A program made the translations under genes and the position numbers. 64,000 bases of DNA from JADJQU01 sp035490315 (GTDB lineage: Bacteria; Planctomycetota; UBA1135; GCA-002686595), in NCBI GenBank assembly GCA_035490315.1, contig DATHET010000059.1, positions 1 to 64,000 on the forward strand. Reading direction: 5' to 3'. Under the pieces are notes generated by a model, which ran no database searches, was not told the origin of the DNA, and was given only the letters and a program-made list of their open reading frames with translations. Positions 51,806 through 60,273 of the stretch are shown in pieces (within the stretch, counting starts at the first letter, position 1; each line of letters begins with the position of its first letter).

Positions 51806-52768
51806 ATGCGCGCCACCTCCTTGTTTGCAGCCATCTTGACTCTTTTCGCCGCGCCCGCCCTCGTCCACGCGCAAGCCATCATCGCTGCACCGAGCGGGCT
51901 GAGCGGCACCGATCACGTGATCGACTTCGGTGCGAGCCTCTATCCGAACTTCACGCCGGTCACGAACCAGTTCGCGGGCGTCGCGCTGACCCATTGCCGC
52001 TATTTCACGACCGGCACCTACCTCAACTTGAACGGCGGCTTCCTGACCAACGATCCGATCGGCGGCCCCGATACGTTGACGATCAAATTCGCGGGCACGA
52101 TCAAGGACCTGAGCTTCGTCTACCATCAGGTCGGCAACAACAACCCCTCGTATTTCCGGGCCATGCTGGGCACGACGGTCGTCGACTCGTTCAACATCGT
52201 CTGGAACCAGACACAGCCGAACAACTTTTTCGGCTTCACCAACATCGTGTTCGACGAGCTGCAGATCGATTTCGTGAACGATTTCAACCTCGACACGCTC
52301 GCGTTCAACGATGCGGGAACTCCGTCGGTCGTGTACTGCACCGCCAAGGTGAACTCGCTGGGCTGCACGCCGACGATCGGGTTCAGCGGATTCTCGAGCG
52401 CGACCGCGGGATCGGGTTTCACCGTCTCGACGTCGAACGTGATCAACAACAAGCCGGGCCTGTTCATCTACGGCAACACCGGGCGCGCCACGGTGGTGTT
52501 CCAGGGCGGATTGCGTTGCTTCAACGGTCCGGTCCGGCGCTCGGTGCCGATCAGCTCCCTGGGCAACCCTCCGCCGAACGACTGCTCGGGCGTCTATTCC
52601 CTCGACATGAATGCCTTCGCGGTCGGAGCCCTGGGCGGATCGCCGGCCCCCTACTTGACCGTGCCGGGCACGGTCGTCGACACGCAGAGCTGGGGACGCG
52701 ACAACGGGTTCGCGGCGCCGAACAATTCGACCCTCTCGGACGCCCTGGAGTTCACGGTCGGGGCTTGA
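51806..52768 (+). CDS. Secreted beta-sandwich protein with WGRD/LSDA C-terminal domain
   Basis: A 320-residue exported protein. ATG 51806 starts a signal peptide (LFAAILTLFAAPALVHAQ). The middle 150 residues (HVIDFGASLYPNFTPVTNQF, TLTIKFAGTIKDLSFVYHQV, FDELQIDFVNDFNLDTLAF) look like a lectin-type or PEP-CTERM-associated beta-sandwich. The last 145 residues are the C-terminal domain: YCTAKVNSLGC, NNKPGLFIY, CSGVYSLDMNAFAVG, SWGRDNG and LSDALEFTVG. This copy is closest to those at 8660 and 58061. A strong intrinsic terminator follows it. Confidence 0.8.
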   Translation: MRATSLFAAILTLFAAPALVHAQAIIAAPSGLSGTDHVIDFGASLYPNFTPVTNQFAGVALTHCRYFTTGTYLNLNGGFLTNDPIGGPDTLTIKFAGTIKDLSFVYHQVGNNNPSYFRAMLGTTVVDSFNIVWNQTQPNNFFGFTNIVFDELQIDFVNDFNLDTLAFNDAGTPSVVYCTAKVNSLGCTPTIGFSGFSSATAGSGFTVSTSNVINNKPGLFIYGNTGRATVVFQGGLRCFNGPVRRSVPISSLGNPPPNDCSGVYSLDMNAFAVGALGGSPAPYLTVPGTVVDTQSWGRDNGFAAPNNSTLSDALEFTVGA

Positions 52769-52804
52769 GAGCGATGGGGGCCCTGGGCCCCTGAAGGCAA
52801 GCAC

Positions 52805-52847
52805 GCGCGAGGCCGGCCGCCTTCGGGGGGCCGGCCTCGCGCTTTTT
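52805..52847 (+). terminator. Intrinsic terminator
   Basis: Fourteen perfect G/C-rich pairs (52805-52818 with 52829-52842), a loop closing with TTCG, and TTTTT at 52843-52847, about 40 bases after the stop of the secreted protein. Confidence 0.85.
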
Positions 52848-52969
52848 GCCCGCGAGCGCTGGCGCTGAATTCCGGCGGGATCCGGTCAGGAGCGGGTCCC
52901 TGGCCAGTCTTCGGTGATTATTCGAGAAGTCATCCAACACTCCGCGGTGAGCGGGATTGAACTGGGCGC

Positions 52970-55615
52970 ATGGATCCAAGCCATCCCTCGGAGCCCGGTC
53001 CGCGTCCCGACGCCCAGGCGCTGCTCGCCCACGCCGGCTGGATGCGGTCGCTGGCCTTCAGCCTGCTCGGCGATTCCGCGGCGGCGGACGACGTCGTGCA
53101 GGATGCGTCGCTCGCGCTCCTGCGCGCGCCGCCGGCGCGGGGCGTGGTGCTCGAGGCCTGGCTGTCGCGCCTGGTGCGCAACTTCGCCTTCCGCCGCCGC
53201 CGCACGGAAGCGCGCCGGGCCGATCACGAGGCGCTCGCGACGCCTCCGAGTCACCAACCCCCGCCCGCGGAGACCCTCTCGCGCCTGGAGCTGCAGCGCG
53301 CCCTGCTCGACGCCGTCCAGTCGCTCGACGAGCCCTACCGCACCGCGGTCGTGCAGCGCTACTTCGAGGGCCAGACCAGCGCGGCGATCGCCCAGGCTCA
53401 GGGCCTGCCCGCCGGCACCGTGCGCTGGCGGCTGAAGCAGGGCGTCGATCAGCTGCGCGAGCGGCTCGACGCGCAATTCCATTCGCGCGCAAGCTGGTCC
53501 GTGCTGCTCGCGCCCTTCGCCTTTCCGCCCGGCGCTTCCCTGTCCGGGCCCGGCGCGCTTTCGGGCGCTCCGTCCGCGTCTTCGGCAACACCGATTCTTC
53601 CAGGAGCCTTGGCCGTGAGCACTTCTCAAGTCAGCTTGACCGCGGCCGCGGTCGCGATCGCCGCAGTCGTCGTGTGGTGGAGCATCTCCGGCGCGCCGAA
53701 TTCGAATCCGCCGGGCCCGGGCAGGGTCGCTCTCGCGCAACCGCCCGCGCAGATTCCCGAGCCGATTGCGAGCCCGGCGAAGAGCGAGCCTGATGCGCAA
53801 ACGTCTGTCGATCGCGATTCGCAGCGCAACGCCGTGGCCGCTCCCGTCGCGGAAAAGCCGCCCGAGCAACCCGCGGCCGCGGTCAGCGAGCTCAAGGGCA
53901 GCGTCGATGCACGTTTCATCGACGAAAACGGCGCGCCCTGGAGCGGGGTGAGTCTCTCCGCGCGGCCCGTGCGCTGGCTTTCCACGTGGACGCCCGGGGA
54001 GCCCGTCCAGAGCGGCCTCGACGGCCGGGCCACGCTCGAGCTGGCGCTGCCCAGCCTGTCCTTCAACTCGAGCATGAAGGGTGAGCTGCACGTCGACCTC
54101 GTCGCTTCGCGCGCGGGCTGCGCCAGCGTCGCGCGATCGGCGACACTCCAGGCCGGGAAGATCGTGCATCTCGGTGACGTGGTCCTCGCACCCGGCGTGA
54201 GCATCGGCGGAAAAGTCGTCGACCAGAACGGTGTCGGGATCGCTGGCGCGACCGTAGGAGTCGCGGCTGCGGAGCTGACCGACAAGGAAGGCTACATGCG
54301 CCGCAAGGGCTCGGAGGCCTTCGAGAGAGCGACGAGCGTCAAGACCGGCGATGGGGGAGCCTTCGTCATCTCGGGGCTAGCGCTCGGGCCGCACCGCCTG
54401 TGGGCCCACGCCGAGGGCTCGCGGTATTCGTGGACGGAGCCGTTCACCGCGGCGCTCGACGCGGAGCTCCACGATATCCAGCTCGTGCTCACCCCTCTGC
54501 TCGCCACGGATCGCATCGCGGGACGGGTCGTCGACCCCGAGGGAGCGCCCATGGCCGGAGCGCAGCTGCGCTATGCCATCCATGCACAGGAGCACGCCCA
54601 TGCGACCTCGATGGTCACGAACGAGAAAGGAGCCTTCGAGCTGGTGATCGAGTACGACGACACGACCGCCGATTTCACCGCGCTCGACAACGACGAGCGC
54701 TTCGGCCCGACGACGGTCAACGGCGTCACGCCGGGGACGCTCGACCTGGTGATCCGCCTGAGCACGAAGCGCCTGGTCAGCGTCCACCTGCGCGACAAGG
54801 ATGGCGTCGGCGTCGATGCAGCCACCCTGGACGTCGAGCAGCGCGGTTTCAGCGCTCCGGTCACGGCGAATGTGCTCGCGAAGGGCGACTACGAGATCCC
54901 GGTGCCCGAAGATGCATTCAACCTCACGATCGAGGCGCCCGGATTCCGCAGCGAGCTTCGCCCCCGTCTCGTCGGTGCGACCATGCCCGCCGTGCTCGAG
55001 ATCGTCATGCGCCGCGCACCGCAGGTGCATGGTCGCGTGCTCGCCGACGGCGCGCCGCTCGCGGGAGTCCTGGTGCGTTTCGCGCGCGACGACTCCGACG
55101 CCACCGACACGATCGACGGCTTCCGATACCGCTATCTGGCGCGCGAGCATTGGGGCCCTTCGACGAAGAGCGACGCCCAGGGCCGCTTCCAGTTGAGCTG
55201 CGACGTCGACGGCAAGTTCTGGCTGCGCGCGATCGCCGATGGCTGGGCTCCCGCGGAGCTCGGACCGATCGACGTGGCCGAGCTCAGTCCCGAGGTCGAT
55301 CTCGACATCGCGCTCACCAGGGGCGGTGCGATCGAGGGCCGCGTGCTGCTGCCCGACGGCCAGGATGGCGAGGGCGCAATCGTCGCGATCAACCATGGCG
55401 ATGGAGAGCCGCGCACGCGACGCGCCGGCGCGAATGGATTCTTCCGCTTCGAAGGCCTGACTCCGGGCAAGTGGCAGGTGCTCGCGCGCGATGTCGAGCT
55501 CGATCCCAGCCGGCACACCTTCGAGTCCACGAAGGACAGCAAGCCGATCGAATGGACCTGCGAGGTCAGTGCGGGCCGCACGACGCGCCACGATCTCGAC
55601 CTGACGCACAAGTAG
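52970..55615 (+). CDS. ECF sigma factor fused to a membrane helix and carboxypeptidase-regulatory-like repeats
   Basis: An 881-residue fusion. Residues 15-85 are sigma region 2 (LLGDSAAADDVVQDASLALL, WLSRLVRNFAFRRRR) and 105-168 region 4 (LDAVQSLDEPYRTAVVQRYF, QGLPAGTVRWRLKQGVDQLR), together a complete ECF sigma factor. A hydrophobic segment at about 222-240 (SLTAAAVAIAAVVVWWS) should span the membrane with the sigma part inside. Some 640 residues of Ig-like CarboxypepD_reg units follow (KGSVDARFIDENGAPW, GGKVVDQNGVGIAGATVGVA, EGRVLLPDGQ). An anti-sigma-like membrane protein is not found next to it. The next gene encodes similar repeats. Planctomycetes are known for ECF factors with large C-terminal extensions. 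Confidence 0.85.
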   Translation: MDPSHPSEPGPRPDAQALLAHAGWMRSLAFSLLGDSAAADDVVQDASLALLRAPPARGVVLEAWLSRLVRNFAFRRRRTEARRADHEALATPPSHQPPPAETLSRLELQRALLDAVQSLDEPYRTAVVQRYFEGQTSAAIAQAQGLPAGTVRWRLKQGVDQLRERLDAQFHSRASWSVLLAPFAFPPGASLSGPGALSGAPSASSATPILPGALAVSTSQVSLTAAAVAIAAVVVWWSISGAPNSNPPGPGRVALAQPPAQIPEPIASPAKSEPDAQTSVDRDSQRNAVAAPVAEKPPEQPAAAVSELKGSVDARFIDENGAPWSGVSLSARPVRWLSTWTPGEPVQSGLDGRATLELALPSLSFNSSMKGELHVDLVASRAGCASVARSATLQAGKIVHLGDVVLAPGVSIGGKVVDQNGVGIAGATVGVAAAELTDKEGYMRRKGSEAFERATSVKTGDGGAFVISGLALGPHRLWAHAEGSRYSWTEPFTAALDAELHDIQLVLTPLLATDRIAGRVVDPEGAPMAGAQLRYAIHAQEHAHATSMVTNEKGAFELVIEYDDTTADFTALDNDERFGPTTVNGVTPGTLDLVIRLSTKRLVSVHLRDKDGVGVDAATLDVEQRGFSAPVTANVLAKGDYEIPVPEDAFNLTIEAPGFRSELRPRLVGATMPAVLEIVMRRAPQVHGRVLADGAPLAGVLVRFARDDSDATDTIDGFRYRYLAREHWGPSTKSDAQGRFQLSCDVDGKFWLRAIADGWAPAELGPIDVAELSPEVDLDIALTRGGAIEGRVLLPDGQDGEGAIVAINHGDGEPRTRRAGANGFFRFEGLTPGKWQVLARDVELDPSRHTFESTKDSKPIEWTCEVSAGRTTRHDLDLTHK

Positions 55616-55678
55616 CGCGGCGCGCGCAGCCCTTGTCCGGGGCGGGGGCCGAGGCAATCATGCAGGCCGGATTCCGCC

Positions 55679-57916
55679 ATGAGAGCTCCAGCCTCCGCCG
55701 ACACGCAGCGATCCAAGCTCTGGATCGCGATCGGCGTGGTCGCGGCGCTGCTCGCTGCTTTCATCCTGTGGATCTATTCGTCGAGCGCGCAGCACGCGGA
55801 CGCCTCGAGCGAGGCTCGCGAGGAAGCCACGGCTCAAGCAACCGTCCCCGTCCAGCCCGTGCCCGTCGCGCCGGCGCTCGAAGGACCGTCGCGCGCTCCG
55901 ATCGAAGTTGCGCCGGCACCCGAGTCGGCTGCGCACACCGCGATCACGGATGAAATCGCTACGCGCGACGAATTGCGCGGCCGCGTGGTCGACCCGGCGG
56001 ATCGCCCGATCGAAGGAGCGCGAGTCGCCTTGCGGCGCGGCGAGCTGCGCGATTTCACCGTGCTCGATCTCGAATTGAGCCGCGCCACGGAATTGCTGAG
56101 CGAGCTCACCACGGATGCGTCGGGCGAATTCCGCTTCCCGCTCGAGCGCGGTGTTCCCGTGGACGTGCACGTCGAAGCCGGCGAGTTCTGTCCGGCCCAG
56201 ATTCTCGATCGCCACGCCGGCGAATTCGTGCTGGTCAAGCTCTCGGCCGGCTGTCGCGTTTTCGGTCGCGTCACGCGCGCCCGCGACGGAGTTCCGGTTG
56301 CCGAAGCCGCAGTGCGCGTGTTCCGCCTGGGAGGAGCATCGAGCCTGGCGCGCGCGACGCACACCGCCGGCAATGGCAGCTTCGAGCTGCGCTTCGCATT
56401 CCGCGACGACGTGACGCTCGAAGTCGTGCCGCTGGTCGAGCAATGCTCCGAGTGGATCCCTATCGAGCTGGACAGCGAGGGTCAGGCCGAGAGAAACGTA
56501 GTGGTCGCGGACGGATTCGTCGTGCAAGGAAAAGTCAGCGTCGCGGGAAGCGGAAGCTCGATCGCGGGCGCAGTGGTCGGCGAGGGCTGGACCTTCCGGC
56601 GCACGGCGGTGACCGACGCCAACGGTGAGTACCGTTTGACCGGTTTCGGCGATCCCGGCGAGAACGAGCTCTTCGCCAAGGCGCGAGGCTACGGCAGCGC
56701 CAAGCGACAGGACCTGCCCGGCGCCCTTGACGGCGTGATGCACGTCGATTTCGAGCTCCAGCCGGCGCGCCGCGCGCATGGCCGCATCCTGGATGCCGCC
56801 GGCGCTCCAATTTCCGGCGCGCTCGCCGCGGCGGTCGCCAGCGACAACGGCCCGCAGGGTCAGCGCACCGATTGGATCTCGAGCCGCAGCGACGCGGCCG
56901 GCAGATTCGAGATCGAGAATCTGACCAATGATCTCAGCCACGCGCTGATGCTCTCCAAGCACGGCTACGGAACGCGCGTCTACGACTTTCCGACGGACGA
57001 GCGAGCCACGGCCGACCTCGATCTGGGGACTTTCACCCTGAGCCCGCCGGCCTTGATCCAAGGTGTCGTCGAGGACGAGTCCGGTCACGGTCTGGCGGAC
57101 ATCGAGGTGATCCTCGGGGGCAACAACCAGGACCGTTGGCGCCTGGAGGACGAGAAACGCTTGCCGGGGCGCGGCATCGGCGATTGGTACACCGACTCGC
57201 GCGGCACACAGACGGACGCAGCGGGGCGCTTCTCCTTCGGGGAGCTGGCTGGGGGAACTTATTCGCTCCGCGCGCGACAACGCGGGCGGCCGGACAGCAA
57301 ATCCGTGGGCGTCAACCTCGCCGAATCGGAGCGGAAGGACCAGGTCAAGCTGTTGCTGCTCACCGGCTCGCGCCTGCGCGGGCGCGTGGTCGATCCGGAA
57401 GGTCGGCCCGTCGCTGAAGTGTCCCTGAATGTGAACGCCAAGAAGTTGCGCGACCCGTCGAACTACTCCGGCGCGATGACTTCCGCGCGCAGCGATGCAC
57501 AGGGCAGGTTCGAGTTCCTGGGGCTCGGTGCGGGGGAATACCAGCTGTTCGCAGGAGCGTGGAGAACCGCAGGGGCCGACTCCGACACGCCGCTGCTCGG
57601 CGTGACGCTCGACAGCGTCTCGACGGACGCCCAGGATCTGGAGATCGTGCTCCCGCGCGGCGCGACCATCCGTGGATCGCTGCACGATGCATCGGGCACG
57701 GCGCTCTTCGGGTACTCGATCACGAACAAGGGTCAGACCGGACAGAATCGGCTCATCTCGACCGATGCCAACGGCGAGTTCTGCTTGACGGTGCCCGCGG
57801 GCAGCTCCTGCGAGCTGGAAGTCCGCGGACCCGGCATCGCGGACTGGAACAAGGTGCTGCTCGTCGAGCATTCCGTCGCGGCGGGCACGCGCGGCTTGAA
57901 GCTGGTCCTGCCTTGA
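55679..57916 (+). CDS. Membrane-anchored carboxypeptidase-regulatory-like repeat protein
   Basis: A 745-residue protein with an N-terminal helix (LWIAIGVVAALLAAFILWIY), then a spacer rich in Ala, Pro and Val, and about six Ig-like units (RGRVVDPADRPIEGARVALR, GRVTRARDGVPVAEAAV, GRILDAAGAPISGALAAAV, GVVEDESGHGLADIEVIL, RGRVVDPEGRPVAEVSLNV). It has no sigma, kinase or enzyme domain. It lies 63 bases after the sigma-factor fusion and reads like its extracytoplasmic half, so the two are likely co-transcribed and may meet at the membrane. The ATG at 55679 has no strong ribosome site. A family A palindrome follows. Confidence 0.8.
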   Translation: MRAPASADTQRSKLWIAIGVVAALLAAFILWIYSSSAQHADASSEAREEATAQATVPVQPVPVAPALEGPSRAPIEVAPAPESAAHTAITDEIATRDELRGRVVDPADRPIEGARVALRRGELRDFTVLDLELSRATELLSELTTDASGEFRFPLERGVPVDVHVEAGEFCPAQILDRHAGEFVLVKLSAGCRVFGRVTRARDGVPVAEAAVRVFRLGGASSLARATHTAGNGSFELRFAFRDDVTLEVVPLVEQCSEWIPIELDSEGQAERNVVVADGFVVQGKVSVAGSGSSIAGAVVGEGWTFRRTAVTDANGEYRLTGFGDPGENELFAKARGYGSAKRQDLPGALDGVMHVDFELQPARRAHGRILDAAGAPISGALAAAVASDNGPQGQRTDWISSRSDAAGRFEIENLTNDLSHALMLSKHGYGTRVYDFPTDERATADLDLGTFTLSPPALIQGVVEDESGHGLADIEVILGGNNQDRWRLEDEKRLPGRGIGDWYTDSRGTQTDAAGRFSFGELAGGTYSLRARQRGRPDSKSVGVNLAESERKDQVKLLLLTGSRLRGRVVDPEGRPVAEVSLNVNAKKLRDPSNYSGAMTSARSDAQGRFEFLGLGAGEYQLFAGAWRTAGADSDTPLLGVTLDSVSTDAQDLEIVLPRGATIRGSLHDASGTALFGYSITNKGQTGQNRLISTDANGEFCLTVPAGSSCELEVRGPGIADWNKVLLVEHSVAAGTRGLKLVLP

Positions 57917-57918
57917 CA

Positions 57919-57990
57919 GGTACCCGGTATTCCACCGCCATCTATTACATTCCCGCGAATGGAATAGATGGCGGTGGAATACCGGGTACC
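57919..57990. repeat. 72-base palindrome between convergent genes (family A)
   Basis: The two 36-base arms pair with two mismatches near the centre. The outer 23 bases on each side are identical to the element at 22754-22825 and the total core length is the same. Two of the inner differences are matched on the opposite arm, so the pairing is kept. Confidence 0.9.
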
Positions 57991-58000
57991 GGGCATGCAA

Positions 58001-58034
58001 GAAGGGCTGGCGGCTCTTCAGCCGCCAGCCCTTC
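58001..58034 (-). terminator. Hairpin terminator of the kelch-like gene
   Basis: Fifteen perfect pairs (58001-58015 with 58020-58034) and a four-base loop, 27 bases beyond the stop of the minus-strand gene. No strong U tract follows, so efficiency is uncertain. Confidence 0.6.
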
Positions 58035-58060
58035 GGAGTCAAACCCGTTCGCGCGTCAGA

Positions 58061-59524
58061 TCACGGGCAGATCGTGTACTCCAACCCATTGGACAAGGTC
58101 GAGTTGTCCGGCGGAGGAATACCGTTGTCGCGTCCCCAGAACTGGCAATCGATGACCGTGCCGGCGACCGTCAGGTAGCTCTGCGGAAGTCCGCCGAGCG
58201 AGCCCACCGCGAAGGCATTCATGTCGATCGAGTAGACGCCCGAGCAGTCGTTCGGCGGGGCATTGCCGCCCGAGCCGAGCCCGATCGAGCGATGGACCGG
58301 AGCGTTCACGCAGAGGAGACCGAGCTGGAAGGGAACCGCGGCTTGCCCCGTGTTGCTGTAGAGCAGGAGTCCAGGCTTGTTGTTGATGACGTTCGTGGCG
58401 GACACGGTGAAGCCCGAGCCGGCAGTCGCGCTCGGGGTGCCCGTCGAACCGATCGACGGCAGGCAGGCGAGCGAGTTCAGCTTCGCGACGCAGTAGGTCG
58501 TCGGCGCCGGGCAGCCGTTGAAGATCTCCACGCTGGTGGTCGCCGTGGACGGAGCGTATCCGCCGACGATGTAGACGTTGCCGGTCGCCGGGTCGACGTC
58601 CGTGGCGAAGTTGCGGCGCGGGAGCACGAAAGCCGGTGCGAGCGACCAGGTGTTGGAGCCCGGATCGTAGGCATCGACCTGATTGCTGGGATTGGGCAGG
58701 ACGCGGCCGCCGCCCAGGACCCACATCGCTCCGCCCTTGTTGACGGCCCGGGTTTCACCGGTCGCGCGCGGGATCGGAGTGATCGCCGTGACCGTGTCGG
58801 TGACTGTGTCGTAGACGCAGGAATTGGTGCTGTCGGTCGGGATGCCGGCGACGAGCAGGGATCCGCCGCCCACGTAGATCAGGTTGCCGATCGCGGCGAC
58901 CGGGACGTAGCCCAGCTGCGCGGGGAGCACGGCGGTCTTCAAGGTCCAGCGCGAGCCAGCGGCGGCCGCGGGATCGAACTCCCAGATCTGGTCGGTCATC
59001 GACACGCCGATCGTGAAGCCGCCGAGCACGTAGAGCTTGTTGCCCACGACCGCGCCGCTGCCGGGAAGTGTGTTCGCCGGACCCGGCCACGGGTCGGTGG
59101 TCACGACGCTGAGCGTGTCCGTGACCGGATCGTAGCGGCGCACCGTCGGTGTGGAGGTCGCGGCGCCGGCGGCCGAGCCACCCACGCAGTAGATGTAGGG
59201 AGTGCCCGCGTCGCTCAGCACGCCGCCGGACATGTTGCAGACTTCATTGGTGGGGAAGACCGCGGTCATCGTCGCCCAGGTGTTCGCGACCGGGTCGTAC
59301 TCGGCGGGACTCAACAGGTCCGAACCGACGAGATCCGAGCTGCGGCCGCCCATGACGTACAGGCGTCCATTGGTCGGGAACCAGGCTCCTTGGCCGCGCA
59401 CATTTCCAGTGCCCGGGAAAGGGGCGCCAGCGGTCCATTGTGCGGATGCGGTGTCCGCAGTTGCGAGCATTGCGGAGAAGACTGTCGCGAGCGCGAAAGC
59501 GCTCCTGAAGAGCATCGATCTCAT
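58061..59524 (-). CDS. Secreted kelch-repeat beta-propeller protein with WGRD C-terminal domain
   Basis: A 487-residue exported protein. ATG 59524 is preferred (AAGGA nine bases before it; ATG 59533 lies too close to that site); the signal is MLFRSAFALATVFSAMLATA. Kelch units follow (RLYVMGGRSSDLVGS, YDPVTDTLSVVTTDP, KLYVLGGFTIGVSMTD, NVYIVGGYAPSTATTSVEIF). The C-terminal 145 residues are the shared domain: YCVAKLNSLAC, NNKPGLLLYSNTG, CSGVYSIDMNAFAVG, QFWGRDNG and LSNGLEYTICP. A 41-base run in this region is identical to the 8660 gene. Likely extracellular or surface-bound. Confidence 0.82.
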   Translation of the reverse strand: MRSMLFRSAFALATVFSAMLATADTASAQWTAGAPFPGTGNVRGQGAWFPTNGRLYVMGGRSSDLVGSDLLSPAEYDPVANTWATMTAVFPTNEVCNMSGGVLSDAGTPYIYCVGGSAAGAATSTPTVRRYDPVTDTLSVVTTDPWPGPANTLPGSGAVVGNKLYVLGGFTIGVSMTDQIWEFDPAAAAGSRWTLKTAVLPAQLGYVPVAAIGNLIYVGGGSLLVAGIPTDSTNSCVYDTVTDTVTAITPIPRATGETRAVNKGGAMWVLGGGRVLPNPSNQVDAYDPGSNTWSLAPAFVLPRRNFATDVDPATGNVYIVGGYAPSTATTSVEIFNGCPAPTTYCVAKLNSLACLPSIGSTGTPSATAGSGFTVSATNVINNKPGLLLYSNTGQAAVPFQLGLLCVNAPVHRSIGLGSGGNAPPNDCSGVYSIDMNAFAVGSLGGLPQSYLTVAGTVIDCQFWGRDNGIPPPDNSTLSNGLEYTICP

Positions 59525-59796
59525 GAGTTGCATTCCTTGGCCTGAGGCGAGTGCATCAAGTGGGTCTTGAGGCGGGACGGGGGGAGCTATTGCTGCGCAA
59601 AAGCGCAAAGCCGGGTTCGATTGTTCCACTGTTTTCCAAGGCGGGAAGACGGCTTCCTCGAATTCGCGCCCGAAGCCCGGAGCGAACCGCCGCGGGCCTC
59701 GCCCTGGGGGCTCATCGAGGCAGGGGCAGCGCGGAGTTGCGCGACTGCACGCTCGGAAGCGACCAGGCCGTCGGATCGCTCCGCTAGAGTAAGGCG

Positions 59797-60270
59797 ATGC
59801 ACACGAATTCCTTCGCCGGTCGGACCCGATGGCAAAGGGTCAGCGGCTCCAAGCGCGCAGCTCTGCTCGGGTTGCTCCTCGCGCTGAGCGGATGCGCCAC
59901 CGTCAACCCCGGAAAGCGCTTCGGGGACATCCAGCTCGACAGCCTGAAATCGTCCTATGTCGTGCGCCATGCGAAATCGACTCGCGACATCGACCTCTTC
60001 ATCCAGGAATCGCTCGTGGAGCGCGGCGTCGTAGCCACGGCCGGACCGATCGAGAACAAGCCGAGCGACGTCGATTTCTATGTCGAATACGTCGACCGTT
60101 GGTCCTGGGACGTCTCGATGTTCCTGTCCGCGCTGACGATCCAATTCAAGAGCACCGCGGACGGCTCGTTGATCGCGACCGGGTCCTTCGAGCAGGGAGC
60201 TCTGCACAGCTTCCCCGATCCCAAGCGCACCGTGCGCGCGGTGATCGAGCAGATGTACGCCGCGAAGTAG
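59797..60270 (+). CDS. Putative lipoprotein
   Basis: A 157-residue protein. ATG 59797 follows GAGTAAGGCG. The signal ends in LLALSGCATV (lipobox). The body (FGDIQLDSLKSSYVVRHAKS, DIDLFIQESLVERGVVATAG, YVEYVDRWSWDVSMFLSALT, RTVRAVIEQMYAAK) has an alpha/beta pattern seen in small envelope lipoproteins of several unnamed families; I cannot assign one. It converges with the 60274 gene with three bases between the stops. Confidence 0.65.
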   Translation: MHTNSFAGRTRWQRVSGSKRAALLGLLLALSGCATVNPGKRFGDIQLDSLKSSYVVRHAKSTRDIDLFIQESLVERGVVATAGPIENKPSDVDFYVEYVDRWSWDVSMFLSALTIQFKSTADGSLIATGSFEQGALHSFPDPKRTVRAVIEQMYAAK

Positions 60271-60273
60271 GCT

